From NCBI GenBank assembly GCA_944472135.2, contig OX235262.1, positions 42,645,804 to 42,709,803 on the forward strand: a DNA stretch of 64,000 nucleotides, read 5' to 3'. How positions within the stretch are numbered: the stretch's first letter is position 1; every line of letters starts with the position of its first letter. Below, one piece after another: positions 45,783 through 56,766 of this stretch. The notes beneath the pieces were generated by a model. It searched no databases, was not told the DNA's origin, and was given only the letters and a program-made list of their open reading frames with translations. The translations under genes and the position numbers were made by a program. The DNA is from Trichobilharzia regenti. Lineage: Eukaryota > Platyhelminthes > Trematoda > Strigeidida > Schistosomatidae.

Positions 45783-45940
45783 TGTTCCGTGTTCGAACCG
45801 CAGAGGGAGCGTACTGCTAAATAGTCACAAACCAGGACGAAACAGCTGTCCAGTACTCCTAGAAGTTTCTCTAACTGATGTCAACTCTCGATCAACCCTG
45901 CAACCAATCAGATCTCTGCTAACCAGCACATGATAATAAC
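45783..45940 (+). repeat. tRNA/hammerhead repeat, 3' half
   Basis: It has a GTGTTCGAACCGC B-box, then GTACTG-CTAAATA-GTCACAAACCAGGAC-GAAACAGCTGTC-CAGTAC and TCTCTAACTGATGTCA. Stem I, stem III and GAAA are intact; the core is not. Confidence 0.7.
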
Positions 45941-46175
45941 AAAGTTAGTTGAAACGTTCAACTATAAGTATAAATATTGTGATTAGTTTGTTCAAGAGGG
46001 AATCTCCTAATAATTTTTTCTTTAAGCATAGCCCGGAGCCTAGTAACTGATTTCTTACTAACTAGCTGTGTTCATTATATACTATTTTCTATATAATTTC
46101 ATATTCACTGAGAATGGAAGTTATAAAAGAAGTATTATATGCTTTAAGTGTTGCCAAATAAAAGTTCACTCCTAT

Positions 46176-46452
46176 TTTAACGACAGAAGGCAAGAGTCAA
46201 GCAACCGATGGTTTATTAAGGAAATCAAGACATATTTATAGATTTTCATGTACATTATTATAGATTATTGTTAACTGACAAACACCGTTTTCTGATTGGT
46301 TGTTTCTCACTGAAAGTTAATCTTTCATCTATTTGTGGCTGCTTCTTGAGTGTCGGATCACCTATCTGCTAATTGTATCCGCCTACACAAGACATAAACG
46401 TTGACGTAAATTACTGTCTACCAATTTGGCTAGCAGCCATCTCCCACCACAC
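46176..46452 (-). repeat. diverged solo gypsy LTR (minus strand)
   Basis: The minus strand begins TGTGGTGGGAGATGGCTGC and keeps CCAAATTGGTAGACAGTAAT, CAATCAGAAAACGGTG, TTCCTTAATAAACCATCGG and GCCTTCTGTCGTTAAA, in the order of the LTR at 28865. No internal gypsy coding is next to it. Confidence 0.78.
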
Positions 46453-46978
46453 TATGCTGCCTCCCGGATTTCGTTATCTCCGTTTTCTCACTGTTCTTAA
46501 AATTCCATTTTGTCAATACTTAAGTGAAGTGTATATAAACAGTATATTGATTTATAGTTTCAGTTTACAATTGCCCATATTTTCTTTTACTAAAGTCAGT
46601 TGAAATAATGATATGCTATTTTCATATGTGCACGTTGTATAACATTATTCATTGACATAAGTGAATATATGCCCACACGCACACACATACACACATCAAT
46701 GAAAGTCATATTATCCTGTAGTGTTTTATGAGTATCACTATTCTACCGTGTATATTTCATTTCCTTTTTTCTTCTCCGCCCACATTGCGTAACATCTTAT
46801 TGATCAATTGATTTGAGGTTAGAAAACAAGAAAGGAGAGCAAATAATAGAAGTAGAATGGAATACTTTCATTCATCCTTCATTTGTAAGTATAAGAATAT
46901 AATGATCAATATCTATGTCAATAGTTCAGTGTTAGACTGCTCATCACTAGGCATACAGGAGGCCCGGTGTCAATTCCA

Positions 46979-47043
<65 letters not shown>

Positions 47044-47420
47044 AGAGCTGATGATACTATTGAAAGTTGCGTGGTCTGAAGTCGAATTCAGAGTCCATTG
47101 GCTGAAGGTTGAATACTTAACCCAGTAGGCCAAATCTCCCTTCGATGGTGAAATGCATAGCAACAACTAACAAATGAGAAGAAAGCTTATGGAACTGAAT
47201 AGGAAATTATAGTACAATTAGACTTTTAAAGCACAGTAATGTATATTCATTAATATTCTATTTTCCACGTGAATATTAGCGATCAAAGCATGATTAACAA
47301 GTTAAGGTGGATATTATGTTGATATGGTTATACCATCAAATTCATCAACTAACATTATTCACGTTAATACTTCACATCTAAACTCTTCGTCACATTCTTA
47401 TACTATTAAGAAGGTAACTG
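46453..47420. other. unassigned stretch with a TA microsatellite
   Basis: No gene is seen. The TA run at 46980-47037 creates open frames in both directions that are not real. Confidence 0.4.
46980..47037. repeat. (TA)n microsatellite
   Basis: About 29 uninterrupted TA units, the longest simple repeat in the window. Confidence 0.97.
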
Positions 47421-47493
47421 GCCCGGTTACCTCAGTCCGTAGAGCATCAGACTTTTAATCTAAGGGTTGGGGGTTCGAGCCCCCCATCGGGCG
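47421..47493 (+). tRNA. tRNA-Lys(TTT)-like gene or pseudogene
   Basis: The acceptor GCCCGGT pairs with ATCGGGC. The T-arm GGGGG-TTCGAGC-CCCCC is perfect. The anticodon loop CTTTTAA gives TTT (47454-47456). Two stem mismatches weaken it: C-C at the base of the D stem and C-A in the anticodon stem. Seven bases later a SINE head starts, so this may be a real gene beside a SINE or a decayed tRNA copy. Confidence 0.6.
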
Positions 47494-47499
47494 GCGGCT

Positions 47500-47735
47500 T
47501 TTGTGCATCTGTGGCACAGCGGTTAGGACGCTCGTCGACCATGTACAGGGTCTGGGGTTCGATCCCCAGCCGACGCCTCCTTTACCTCGCTAAGCCAGTA
47601 ATAAAATAATGGTAAAGAGGAAAGGTTGGGCATAAGACTACCAACCCCATCCTGTAAAATAAACACTGCTACAGAAACTTCAAGCCACTAGCTTGAAGCC
47701 CCCTATGTTCCACTGGGAACGTGAAGGAAAAAAAA
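47500..47735 (+). repeat. SINE type A, full length
   Basis: The tRNA-like head has CTGTGGCACAGCGGTTAGGA and GGGGTTCGATCCCCAGCCG. The body has CTCGCTAAGCCAGTAATAA and CCATCCTGTAAAATAAACAC. The tail is GTTCCACTGGGAACGTGAAG followed by A9. Length is about 235 bp. Confidence 0.85.
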
Positions 47736-47831
47736 AGAAGGTAACTAGTCAAATATTTGTATTCGTGAAAAATCATCGCACTTTAGTAGTCATTTGTCAT
47801 GGTAAACAATACTACTATGTAACAAATTTAG

Positions 47832-47883
47832 GCAGTCAAATGTCTCTTTGTCGCCCACTTGATTTAATTTCCCAAATGGAATG
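47832..47883 (+). CDS. possible further exon of the FAM102-like gene
   Basis: A 52-nt segment lies between ATTTAG and GTAAGTG. It would continue exon 4 in frame (phase 1) as GSQMSLCRPLDLISQME and end in phase 2. The upstream pyrimidine tract is poor and no homology is recognised, so this is only a candidate. Confidence 0.25.
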
Positions 47884-48440
47884 GTAAGTGTTATTAGCCA
47901 CTTCACCTCCCATCATCAACAGTTCCAATACACATGCTGTGAAAACCGTTCTGAAATATCCTTCTGAGCTCAAGAAATAAGGAGGGGGCGTTTTTGACCA
48001 ATGTCTTCACAATTATATTAGAAACGTTTTTCCTCTCTGTGTATCTCAAGTGTAAAACACACCAATAAAACATTATTTATTATCCAGAATATAATACTGT
48101 ATCATTATATGCTTCACTAAATAAACCAACTAAAATTGGATAATACTTTATCACAGTGTCCAAGTCCTTTTCTTTTATATCTGAGTTTGAAACCTATTCA
48201 TTGTTCTCGAGTTTATTGCTCCAAAGCTCCCTTTTTGTGTATCAACTGCTGTTCTCTATCTTTGCGTGAACTATATATATCGCTTTACATTGAAGTCTCA
48301 TCTGTTCTCCAGTGTACTTGCAGTCTATTATAAGTTCATTTTCACACACTCCTCAAGCACTATGAACCTCTAATCTTTTATAATATTTTCATAAATGGAA
48401 ATTGCAATATCTGCTATTTTTTCATAACAAACTAAGACTG
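47884..48440. other. unassigned AT-rich sequence
   Basis: No gene or repeat recognised; the open frame at 48136 lacks any motif. Confidence 0.35.
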
Positions 48441-48444
48441 TTGA

Positions 48445-48560
48445 CATTAGTTGGTTGAAGGCAGTCGGCGTGAAGCCTTGTCTGACTTAGGTTTCGTGAT
48501 ACTTGACACTCATCAGCAGTGCTTATCTGCAACTCTGAAATTCTAATCCGCATCACCCAG
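48445..48560 (-). repeat. tRNA-Cys-type repeat with intact CUGAUGA hammerhead-like core (minus strand)
   Basis: The minus strand reads GTTGCAGATAAGCACTG, then CTGATGA (48510-48516), a hairpin, and GAAAC (from 48495 down). The tail is CGCCGACTGCCTTCAACC. Stem II has only three sure pairs (GTG/CAC), and stems I and III could not be placed firmly. Confidence 0.55.
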
Positions 48561-48810
48561 TGCTGCAGTCAAAGATGCCACCAGAGGTCTTTTCGGGTTA
48601 GCAAATCACCTGCTATAGGACTGTATCGGATACTTTCATTTGAGACTAGTTAGTAACGTCCTTGACTGCCGCACTGGGTGACAAAGGTTTGGAACCTCAG
48701 AAAGGACATGAGTTCCTTCAGGTTAACTGCAGATACGCCTTAGTGACTAGTGAGTGCCGACATGCATGAAACTTAGGTTTAGCCAAGACATCCTGCCTAC
48801 TGTCTGCAAC
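48560..48810 (+). repeat. tRNA-Cys-type repeat, plus strand
   Basis: GTTAGTAACGTCCTTGACTG and TGACAAAGGTTTGGAACCTC are head-like. GCAGATACGCCTTAGTGAC, GATGAAAC-like sequence and CATCCTGCCTACTGTCTGC follow the copy at 30240. The core is degraded. With 48445-48560 it forms a head-to-head pair. Confidence 0.55.
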
Positions 48811-49157
48811 TCCCAAATGTTAACACTACAAAGTGCACCGTGACGGCGAGCCACCTAGTTGCATGGTGGCCACATTGCAAACGTGACTGACAGAATTCAA
48901 TCTGCATCAAACAAAGGACTAGGCACATTACACTAGTTACTAACTAGTATCCAATCAAAAGAAGAAGGTGTTAAGCTTCCACTTGATTAGCTTTTTGCAG
49001 CAAGGATTTTTTTAAAATATTAAGTTAAATTACAAGTGGTTCGCACCCACAGTCGTCCATTCAGGTGCTGATAATACCCATGTCTAAATCAACGTATGAG
49101 ATTAGCTTCCACCATAGTACCTCAATAAGCGTGGTAATGTTTTACTTCCACTTGTGG

Positions 49158-49812
49158 TCAACTGTCTGTCTGTCTCTCTGTTTTCGACATAGAACTTTGC
49201 ACATATGTGCACCAGTTCAAGTCGCCACACTCCATCCTTGTAGCACACAAAGCAACAGAAGAAAGTAGAAGAAATGCATAATAGAGACAGTAAACAGAGG
49301 TGTGAGATAAAGGAAAAGTAATAACGAGAAACGATATAGTTTCATTGGAAATCATAAGTCACAAGGAGTGGATGCATCTGCACCGGCCATTGAGAACGAT
49401 TTTGAGCCATATCACCATTAGTTTCCAACCATTGGTTTTTACCGTCCCGAGAATCCTAACCAGTTAGGAAGCCAGTCTACACCTTCCTACGTGGCTGGCT
49501 GGCTTAAACTAACTGTTGTGGATTTCATTGATTGATGAAGCCATGTTTTGGTTTGACTGCCGCTAGCTCTTTTCCAGTCTGATCGTATGTCAGCTAACAT
49601 TGCCTGTCGGTCGAGGAAGGCGGTGACTAGGCATACGTAACACATGTCCTAACTATCTCAATCGGTGTAACTTCCCAGCCTCGTCGATTGATTTCCCCTC
49701 CTTACGTAGTAGTCGACGCCTAACCTCAATATTGCTCACCTTATTATACCACCTCACTCGGGAGATAGAACGCAGGCATCTATGATCGAAGACAGCTAAT
49801 CTTTTCAGTGTT
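49158..49812 (-). mobile_element. RTE family B 3' fragment
   Basis: It starts (CTGT)n, then TTTTCGACATAGAACTTTGC, with a C-terminal coding region carrying stops, to about 49810 where it is 5' truncated. Confidence 0.8.
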
Positions 49813-50009
49813 CAACTGTTACTGATAATTTTGTGACCCATGTATCTTTATTCATATCAGTGATTATACAATACTTATTAACAGGGTTTTCGTTTAGAGC
49901 AGTTGGTTATCATCTGTAATTCTCCTAGCGAAGTTTGCTATCTAGACAGCCTTCTCTCGTTAATTTGTTTTTAAAACTCACTGGAAAACCCTGGTAGAAG
50001 TTGGGCTTC

Positions 50010-50185
50010 ACGTGCCCCAGTGGTTGAATGACCTACGAGCTTTTCTTTTAGCCGAGTGGTGAATGTTTCGAACGCTGGTGCATGCATACTGGTGAAGAGT
50101 CCCAAACCAGGACGAAACAACTGTCCAGTACTCCCTGGTTTTCTAATAGTCCTCTTATTGATATCAGCTCATGATCTCAGAAACA
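50010..50185 (+). repeat. tRNA/hammerhead repeat
   Basis: CCCCAGTGGTTGAATGACCT, TTTCGAACGC, then ATACTG-GTGAAGA-GTCCCAAACCAGGAC-GAAACAACTGTC-CAGTAC. The core has C-to-G at its first base. Confidence 0.68.
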
Positions 50186-50429
50186 TGATATACATCTATG
50201 TGATGTTGGGTGTTTTACAAGTGAACTTAAGGAATGTATGGTTAAAGTTGGCTTTTGATGGTTCATGGTACAAGTGTGTTTATCCACCTTGAGATGGTAC
50301 TCTCAAAAATCTCATCGTTGGGACCGTACGAGGTCAGAATACTTGATGTTTTTATGGTGGATTTCAAAAAAAGACCAAAATAAATGAATATGTGTGAGGT
50401 ACATTGGTCTCCTGACTAATGATTAACTG

Positions 50430-51870
50430 ACTGACTGACTGATTTTAACACAGAACTTTACACATAAGTGCAACAGATCAACTTGCCATACACCATGTAG
50501 CACATAAAAAGTAAACAAAAAAGAAAAGTATGAGATTCAAAAGAACTATGATATGCAGAAATGTAGGGAAGAAAGAATAGTAAAACAGGAAAAATAATAT
50601 GGTTTTGATGGGTGTGTGGTAGATCACAAAGGGTGAATGCATCTGTGCTACTGAGGACGATTTCAAGCCATATCACCAATTGTCTCCAGTTATTGGTTCT
50701 CAGCAATATGAGAACTCCAATCTACTCCTCCCTACATGACTAGCTCAAGGCAACTGTCAAAGATTTCATAGCCTAATCCTAAGTTCTGGTTTGACCACCA
50801 CCAGCATTAGCTCTTTTGTAACCTGATCCTATGTCAGAGTATGTTGGCAAATCCCACACAAGCCTATTGTATCCGTGCTGAGATTTCGTCAACAATCAGC
50901 CCATTTTGGCTGATACAACTTCCAAAATAAATGAAATGGTCTACAAGCTCTCGCACCTCACTCCCTATCTTTAAGCTAGGAGTTGATGTACTCCAGTCCT
51001 GTAGTATCATCTTACATTTGAAAGTAGCAGTTCGCATTCTAAACATGCAAGGATTGCTGCTCAAGATGTTCAGAAGACTCTCTATGTTGTCAGCGTCCTC
51101 ACATAGGAGGACCATATCATCTGCATATTGTATGTCAACAAGACTATTTCCTGATAACAAGTCAGTTCGTAGGTCGCTGAGGTCAGTCAAGGTCAATCCC
51201 ATTAGTACATCTATGATGTAATTAAAAAGAAATGGAAGAATGGAGCTTCCATGGTGGATATCACTATCTGTCATCACTTCAAACGACAACTCTGCATAAT
51301 CTTTTGCTTGGCTGCATGAATTCGAGTAGAATGCGTTGGTTAGTGCGATGTACCTTCTCAGAAGTTACTTGACAGCCAAACATTTCCGTATTACCCAGTT
51401 CTCATTAAACAAAGTCGAGTTCAACCTTCAGGTCAAGAAATATGCTAATTGATGGATGCCCATAAGTATGCCTGTGTTCCAAAATCTGTCGAAGGGTGAA
51501 GATGTAGTCAATACACCCTCTTCCTAGGTTTTTTTCGCGTTTGTTTATCCCTATCGCCATTTAATCTACGCATGATTATTGAACCTAGAACTTTAGATAC
51601 CATATTAGTAAAGCTGCTGCCTCTATGATTATCACAGAAAGACTTGTCTCCCTTCTTGTATATCAGGATAACCAAAAACTTTCACCAGTGTGATGAAACT
51701 ATATCTGACTCCCAGTCGTTCCGTCAGGTCCTGCTTATTCGCCTCCTTTCTGATTACTGACAGCTTTAGTAACCTCAGTTACAGATTGAAGTCTGATGTC
51801 TACATCCCATTCATCTAGGCATCGGGTACTGGTCAAGTTGAGCGTTTCCTTAGGCTAGTTAACTTCTAAC
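50430..51870 (-). mobile_element. RTE family B copy, long but decayed
   Basis: GACTGACTGACTGA end repeats are followed by the tail and C-terminal remains. A 141-codon frame at 50864-51289 keeps VDIQYADDMVLLCEDADNIE and LKIGSEVRELVDHFIYFGSC. Upstream blocks extend to 51860. There is a deletion between the tail region and the thumb (near 50840) and many stops. Confidence 0.82.
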
Positions 51871-52615
51871 ATATATATATATATATATATTCATACACTA
51901 CATCAGATCATTATTACTCTTAGGGAGTAGGTGAGCTCTAAATGCCCACCTCATGTCTAATCTCCATCCAAGCAATAATGAAGAGACTCCTATGAAGCCA
52001 CGGATATCAATGGTCCGACGTATATCTAGTTTGAAAGGGATAAAGGACACTATCCTTCAGGATTGCAGAAAGGCTGACTAGTGATTAAAGAAGGAGTGCA
52101 ATAATTGGATACTGATATTCGACCAATCCCTCCGTCAAAAATGATCTACAAGGGGAAGATCAACCTGCCAGTCACGATACGCTTTCGTCCTTTTTGCATT
52201 GCTGAAGTTTTAGGCGTACAGATAGAGCAATGATCCTTTTGTTCTAAACCAATTTTTAACTCTTTCTATCACTTGAACTCTTACGTTATACCAGATTTCC
52301 TTCGTCTCCATTTGTTTCTTGATTACAACTTATTCATCAAAATCATTTATCTCAAATTAATTCTATGAGTGTTATTCAACTTCTCTCTGACAATTCATCC
52401 GTTTTGATACAATCCTCTTTTGTAGAAAATATTGTATTATGAATATAACTGTACAGTTAAAGAAAATGAAATCACCGGAAAGAGTCGCTTCACTTCACTG
52501 CTGCTATTGTTTTGAATTATTTATATCTTACAGAAATCTGGGGAGAAGCTAAAACAAGCCTAAAGTTATTTAGAGCTTTCATTTGCATTTTACACTTTCT
52601 ACATACATAACCATA
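51871..52615. other. TA run and unassigned sequence
   Basis: A short TA repeat at 51871-51890 marks the end of the RTE copy. No gene is recognised beyond it. Confidence 0.35.
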
Positions 52616-52617
52616 CT

Positions 52618-52800
52618 ATGACTGACTGACTGACTTACTCACTCACTCATTCACACACTCACTGGTTTTGCACAAAACTTTATACGGAAGTGTAACAGTT
52701 CAGTTCGCCCCACACTCCATCTACTATACAAAGGATGACAAAAGAGAGAAAAAAGCGATTCAAAAAAACCTCAACATGCAGAAACGTTATTTCTTTAAGT
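52618..52800 (-). mobile_element. RTE family B 3' tail, old subtype
   Basis: (GACT)n/(CACT)n repeats, then TTTTGCACAAAACTTTATAC, AGTGTAACAGTTCAGTTCGC and ACACTCCATCTACTATAC. No coding remains. Confidence 0.65.
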
Positions 52801-53339
52801 TTAACTTAAACTGAAATCTAAAGAGTATTGTATTCCTACTAGCTAACTGGTTGTTTGTGAATAATAATAATAATCCACTTTATTCCAAAAACGGTACTTA
52901 TAAAACAGAATGGAATTCTCAGCATTTGTCGCAGTATTGCAATATAAACAGTATTGAATATAAATAAAATTAAAAATTAAAAGAAAAGTAACCAGAGGAA
53001 TTTGTCCACGTTTACGATATAAATTCAAAATATTCGAAGCACGAATTGAGATCATCAAATATAATAATAACAATAATAATAATAACAGTGAGTTTGTTTC
53101 AAACAGTATTGTCGATTCACTTTTGAAATTTTAGCATGTTATGGATTATTGGATCTAATCTTCTGCTGATATAGTTAGTATAGTGAGGGAAAATACAGAA
53201 TTAAAATTTATTAACACAGCTTAAATTATGTTCACACTTATGAAAAAAAAATAAACAAAAAAAAATTGAGAGGATTGTTAATAAGAAATACAATAACAAT
53301 AAAGTTTGATGGTGTAAGAGTGGAGGGAATGGTTTATTT

Positions 53340-54120
53340 AGTAGTGCAAAGAAGGTTAGTTAGTTAGTTCATGCCTGACACTATTTTCATCGCATAAAGT
53401 ACGTGCCAAATATAGTATAGTGGAATTTTTATACTTAGACGTACGTGAATAAAGTCTTCTGAAAAGACTTCTTGTTTTACCTGATGAGACACAAGGTTGG
53501 AACTGCAGGTAGAGTGGGTGCTCAGAGTCTGACAAAATTCCTTTAGCCAATTTTGTTGCATGACATCAAGTGTCTATCAGTGACAATGTCAATGATATGG
53601 GATACCACTCGTCCTACTGACAGTCTTCAGAGTTCTATGTAGTATGTATGACATAGTCTTTTTTAAGCAATCCAGGAAGGAATAAGCAAGGGTGAACAGT
53701 GAAGAAGTATAGGTAAAATACACGAGTTGACAAACTGTAATAGGAGTGGTTGGGTTATGCCTGAGTGTCTTAACTTCTTAATGTAAAAAGCCAGACGAAA
53801 TATTCGTTTAGAAATCGCTAAGACATGGGAAAACCAGGAGAGGTCAGAAGAAATAATTAATCCAAGATACTTAACTTCAGACTTGATTTCTATATCAGTA
53901 TCATCAATTTTGCAAGGGTCATAGGAACCAACGGCTTCGTTTAACTTTCATTTACACCGGAAACTGAAATTAACAGTCTGACATTTGAAATGAAATCTTT
54001 CAGTAATTAACAATACTGCATACCTACAACTGTAGAGTTGATAATATTTATTTGATTCAGTAAGTTAACCGGGATTTTTAGACCTATGACTTAATTGTTG
54101 AGAGTCGATTGTACAAAGCA
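53340..54120 (-). pseudogene. CR1/SR1-type non-LTR retrotransposon, 3' end, decayed
   Basis: The minus strand, across frames, reads EVKYLGLIISSDLSWF-like, then SKRIFRLAFYIKKLRHSG, then ILPILLHCSPLLIPSW-like and YLQFQPCVSSGKTRSLFRRL, then LARTLCDENSVRHELTN near the end. The 'KYLG...W..H' block and the final Arg-rich segment are typical of reverse transcriptase C-termini of the CR1/Jockey type. It is unrelated to the RTE families in this window. Confidence 0.65.
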
Positions 54121-54212
54121 ATGAACCACAGTGTCAATCTGTGTTATCCACTGTGCTCAAAAATCTGCTATCTGTTAATTTTTGATGCACAGTAACACTA
54201 ACAATGATCTTT

Positions 54213-54512
54213 AGTTGTAGGATTTCATCACGAGCTGACATCAGTTAGAGAACCATTGGAAAACCTGCGAGTACTGAACAGCTGATTCGTCTCAATTTGG
54301 GACTCTTCATCAGTACGCACTCATCACCACAATTCGAACCCAGGACCTTCTGGTTACAAGGCGAGCTCATACACCATTAAGTCACTGGGACCCGAACCAA
54401 TGGCCCATGAATTCTAGCTTCTGCCAATTCACGACATAGCGCGAACCCTAGCGAATGTCTTCGCGCGAGTATTTGTCCTCACACCCGACCTGCTTCACCC
54501 TACTGGTCACGA
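54213..54512 (-). repeat. tRNA/hammerhead repeat (minus strand)
   Basis: The minus strand has an A-box around TGACTTAATGGTGTATGAG, a GGGTTCGAATTGTGG B-box, and GTACTG-ATGAAGA-GTCCCAAATTGAGAC-GAATC. GAAA has become GAAT, and the first core base is A. Confidence 0.72.
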
Positions 54513-54589
54513 CTTCCCACTGGAACCCCGGGTAACTAACTACCTGAATAGGGCCAGTCGCCAGTGAGCATCTCATTCGTATTCAAGTA

Positions 54590-54800
54590 TTGGTTTGTAG
54601 GTATACGAGCTCGCCTTGTAACCAGAAGGTCCTGGGTTCGAATCCCCGTGGGTGCGTACTGATGGAGAGTCCCAAACTAGGACGAAACGGCTGTCCAGTA
54701 CTCCCAGATTTTCCACTGGTTCTCTAACTGATGTCAGCTCATGATGAAGTCCTGTAACCAATCAACCAAATCCCTACAAACCAATACTTGAATCATGTTT
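54590..54800 (+). repeat. tRNA/hammerhead repeat (plus strand)
   Basis: The family is seen very clearly here: CCTTGTAACCAGAAGGTCC, GGGTTCGAATCCCC, then the ribozyme unit at 54656-54701, then GTTCTCTAACTGATGTCAGC and the end CCTACAAACCAATACTTG. It lies head-to-head with the copy at 54213. Confidence 0.8.
54656..54701 (+). ncRNA. hammerhead-like unit, core ATGGAGA
   Basis: Stem I GTACTG/CAGTAC, stem II GTCC...GGAC, GAAA, stem III around CGGCTG and cleavage triplet GTC before CAGTAC. The CUGANGA site reads ATGGAGA, so self-cleavage is not expected. Confidence 0.65.
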
Positions 54801-55610
54801 CGATTGATTTCAACAGATCTAACTAAGCAATAAAACTGCCTGTATAATTTTTTGAGGTAGGAGGACATTGAAATAAGCTTTTCTGGTTGATTTATAGAAT
54901 TTTTGTCATCAGATATACTCTTTGATTGACAGAAGGTAATTAAAAGCTTCCAATTTAATTATGTAAAAACAAAAACGAAACAAAAAACGTTTCTTTTACA
55001 ATGACGCTGTCGACATTTACGTCATATCGAACAGTACTCTGTTGTTATAGGTTGTTTTTTTTTTGTTATTTTTGTGATCTAGTGTTCTCGAATAAATTTT
55101 TCATCAGTCATATGATCAACTGCCCCCCCTCCCCCCTATTGACGTGTGTTATTTTGAGAGATTTGATTTTCACTTCACTGTAAGATAATTTGTCAAAAGT
55201 GTATTGCGTATCCAATTTCTCATAAATTACTACCCATGTATAACGAATGCATAATACTATAGCAGATTTATTAAAATTTATCGATGTGCTAGCTGGTTAG
55301 TTAGAGCTCATTGTTGTATACATTCATTGTAACATTCATTTTATACTACTCTTGTGCACTGAGATCTCATTTACCGTATTTCAAACATGAAACTAAATAC
55401 CACTGGTTGATTGAAATGAGTATTTGTATTCCATTCACATCAATCAGTCAGTGGTGCTTGCTAGCCAAATCAACCAAAGTGATCTAAACGCTGGACAGCT
55501 GCACCGCTTATTTGCGACCCGAACTCATTAGCAGTGTAGCCGGTAATACACTCAACTCAAAAAGCTCAAAGCAGTTCAAATAAACCAACTTCCGGCTAGC
55601 TACTTGAGCG
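54801..55610. other. unassigned AT-rich sequence
   Basis: No gene or repeat recognised. Confidence 0.35.
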
Positions 55611-55611
55611 A

Positions 55612-55855
55612 GATGCGCATCGGTGGCAAAGCGGTTAGGACGCTCGCCGACCATGCACATGGTCCGAGGTTCGATCCCCGGCCACTGGACGCACTCTTTC
55701 ACCTCGCTAAGCCAGAAATAATGCTGATGAAGAGAAAAGGTTGGGCATGAGGCTAGCAACCTCATCCTGTAAAAATAAACACTGCTACAGAAACTTCAGG
55801 CATCTAGCTAGAAGCCCTACATTCCACTGGGAACGTGAAGGAAAAAAAACTTGAG
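55612..55855 (+). repeat. SINE type A, full length
   Basis: The head has GCATCGGTGGCAAAGCGGTT and CGAGGTTCGATCCCCGGCC. The body is CTCGCTAAGCCAGAAATAAT and CTCATCCTGTAAAAATAAAC, and the tail CCACTGGGAACGTGAAGGAA with an A-run. Confidence 0.85.
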
Positions 55856-56397
55856 CAAAGTGCTAATATTATAAGTCCATTTGTGATGTACACGATTGTG
55901 ACTGGAGTTTCAGCAGTTTCCTTTGGAAAAAAAAGCCGAAATTATTCAGATCACAATTTGCCATCAGTTTGATACTATAAGTAGTAATTATGAAAGCAAA
56001 CATAAATGCATAACCCTGTATACTACTCATATATGTCAAAAACAAACAACAAACAGTAATATATATATATATATATGAAGTAAATCAGTTACATTGAATC
56101 AGTCTTGCAAAACGACAGGTGTGAATGTTATTCAGGTCATGTTCAGATAGATAAAGGCAGGGGGATACGAACGATTAAAATTAAGACATTAGTGCACTAC
56201 AGTTTAGTTACATCAATTGAAGAAACAATTAGTTATCAAAGAAGGCACTTGAGTATATCCAGAATTTCAAACTGAATAATATTAATAATAACAATAGTCG
56301 TAGTATGAGTAGTAGTAATAATAATAATGGTTATAATTACATCAATACGAGTTAAGATAGCGGTACTGACGAATGATAGTTTCAGATGAATCAAAAC

Positions 56398-56428
<31 letters not shown>

Positions 56429-56459
56429 TATTATAATAAGAGACAGAATACAATACTGC
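55856..56459. other. unassigned; TA and AAT microsatellites
   Basis: TA run at about 56060-56075 and an AAT run at about 56398-56428. No gene. Confidence 0.4.
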
Positions 56460-56766
56460 TGTAGTGAGAGCAGCCTGCTAGCCAATTGGTTGACATAAAT
56501 CTACGTCAATGTCTAGGTCACTAATATGGGCCGTGAGAAAATATGAACAAGGCTGTTTCAACAACCAATCACAGCAAACTTAAACGTGGGCAAAATGATT
56601 CGCAGATAGATGGCTCCACTTTCCGAGGAACTCGAAAACAACCAATCAGAAGACTGCGTTTGTCTACTTGACTAGGCTATAATAATCTATGTGAAATTTA
56701 CATAAATACGTGTTGATTTTCGTAATAAAACGATCTGTTGTCTGACCCTTGTCTTCTGTTGTTACA
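56460..56766 (+). repeat. solo gypsy LTR
   Basis: Begins TGTAGTGAGAGCAGCCTGC and ends TCTGTTGTTACA (307 bp). It matches 28865-29169 throughout, including AATAAA and the TATA-like TAAATACG region. Flanks CTGC and CTAC may be a 4-bp target duplication with one change. It likely formed by recombination between two LTRs. Confidence 0.88.

Noticed and set aside
46857..47166. Open frames on both strands across the TA run
   Set aside because: They encode only alternating Ile-Tyr from the microsatellite.
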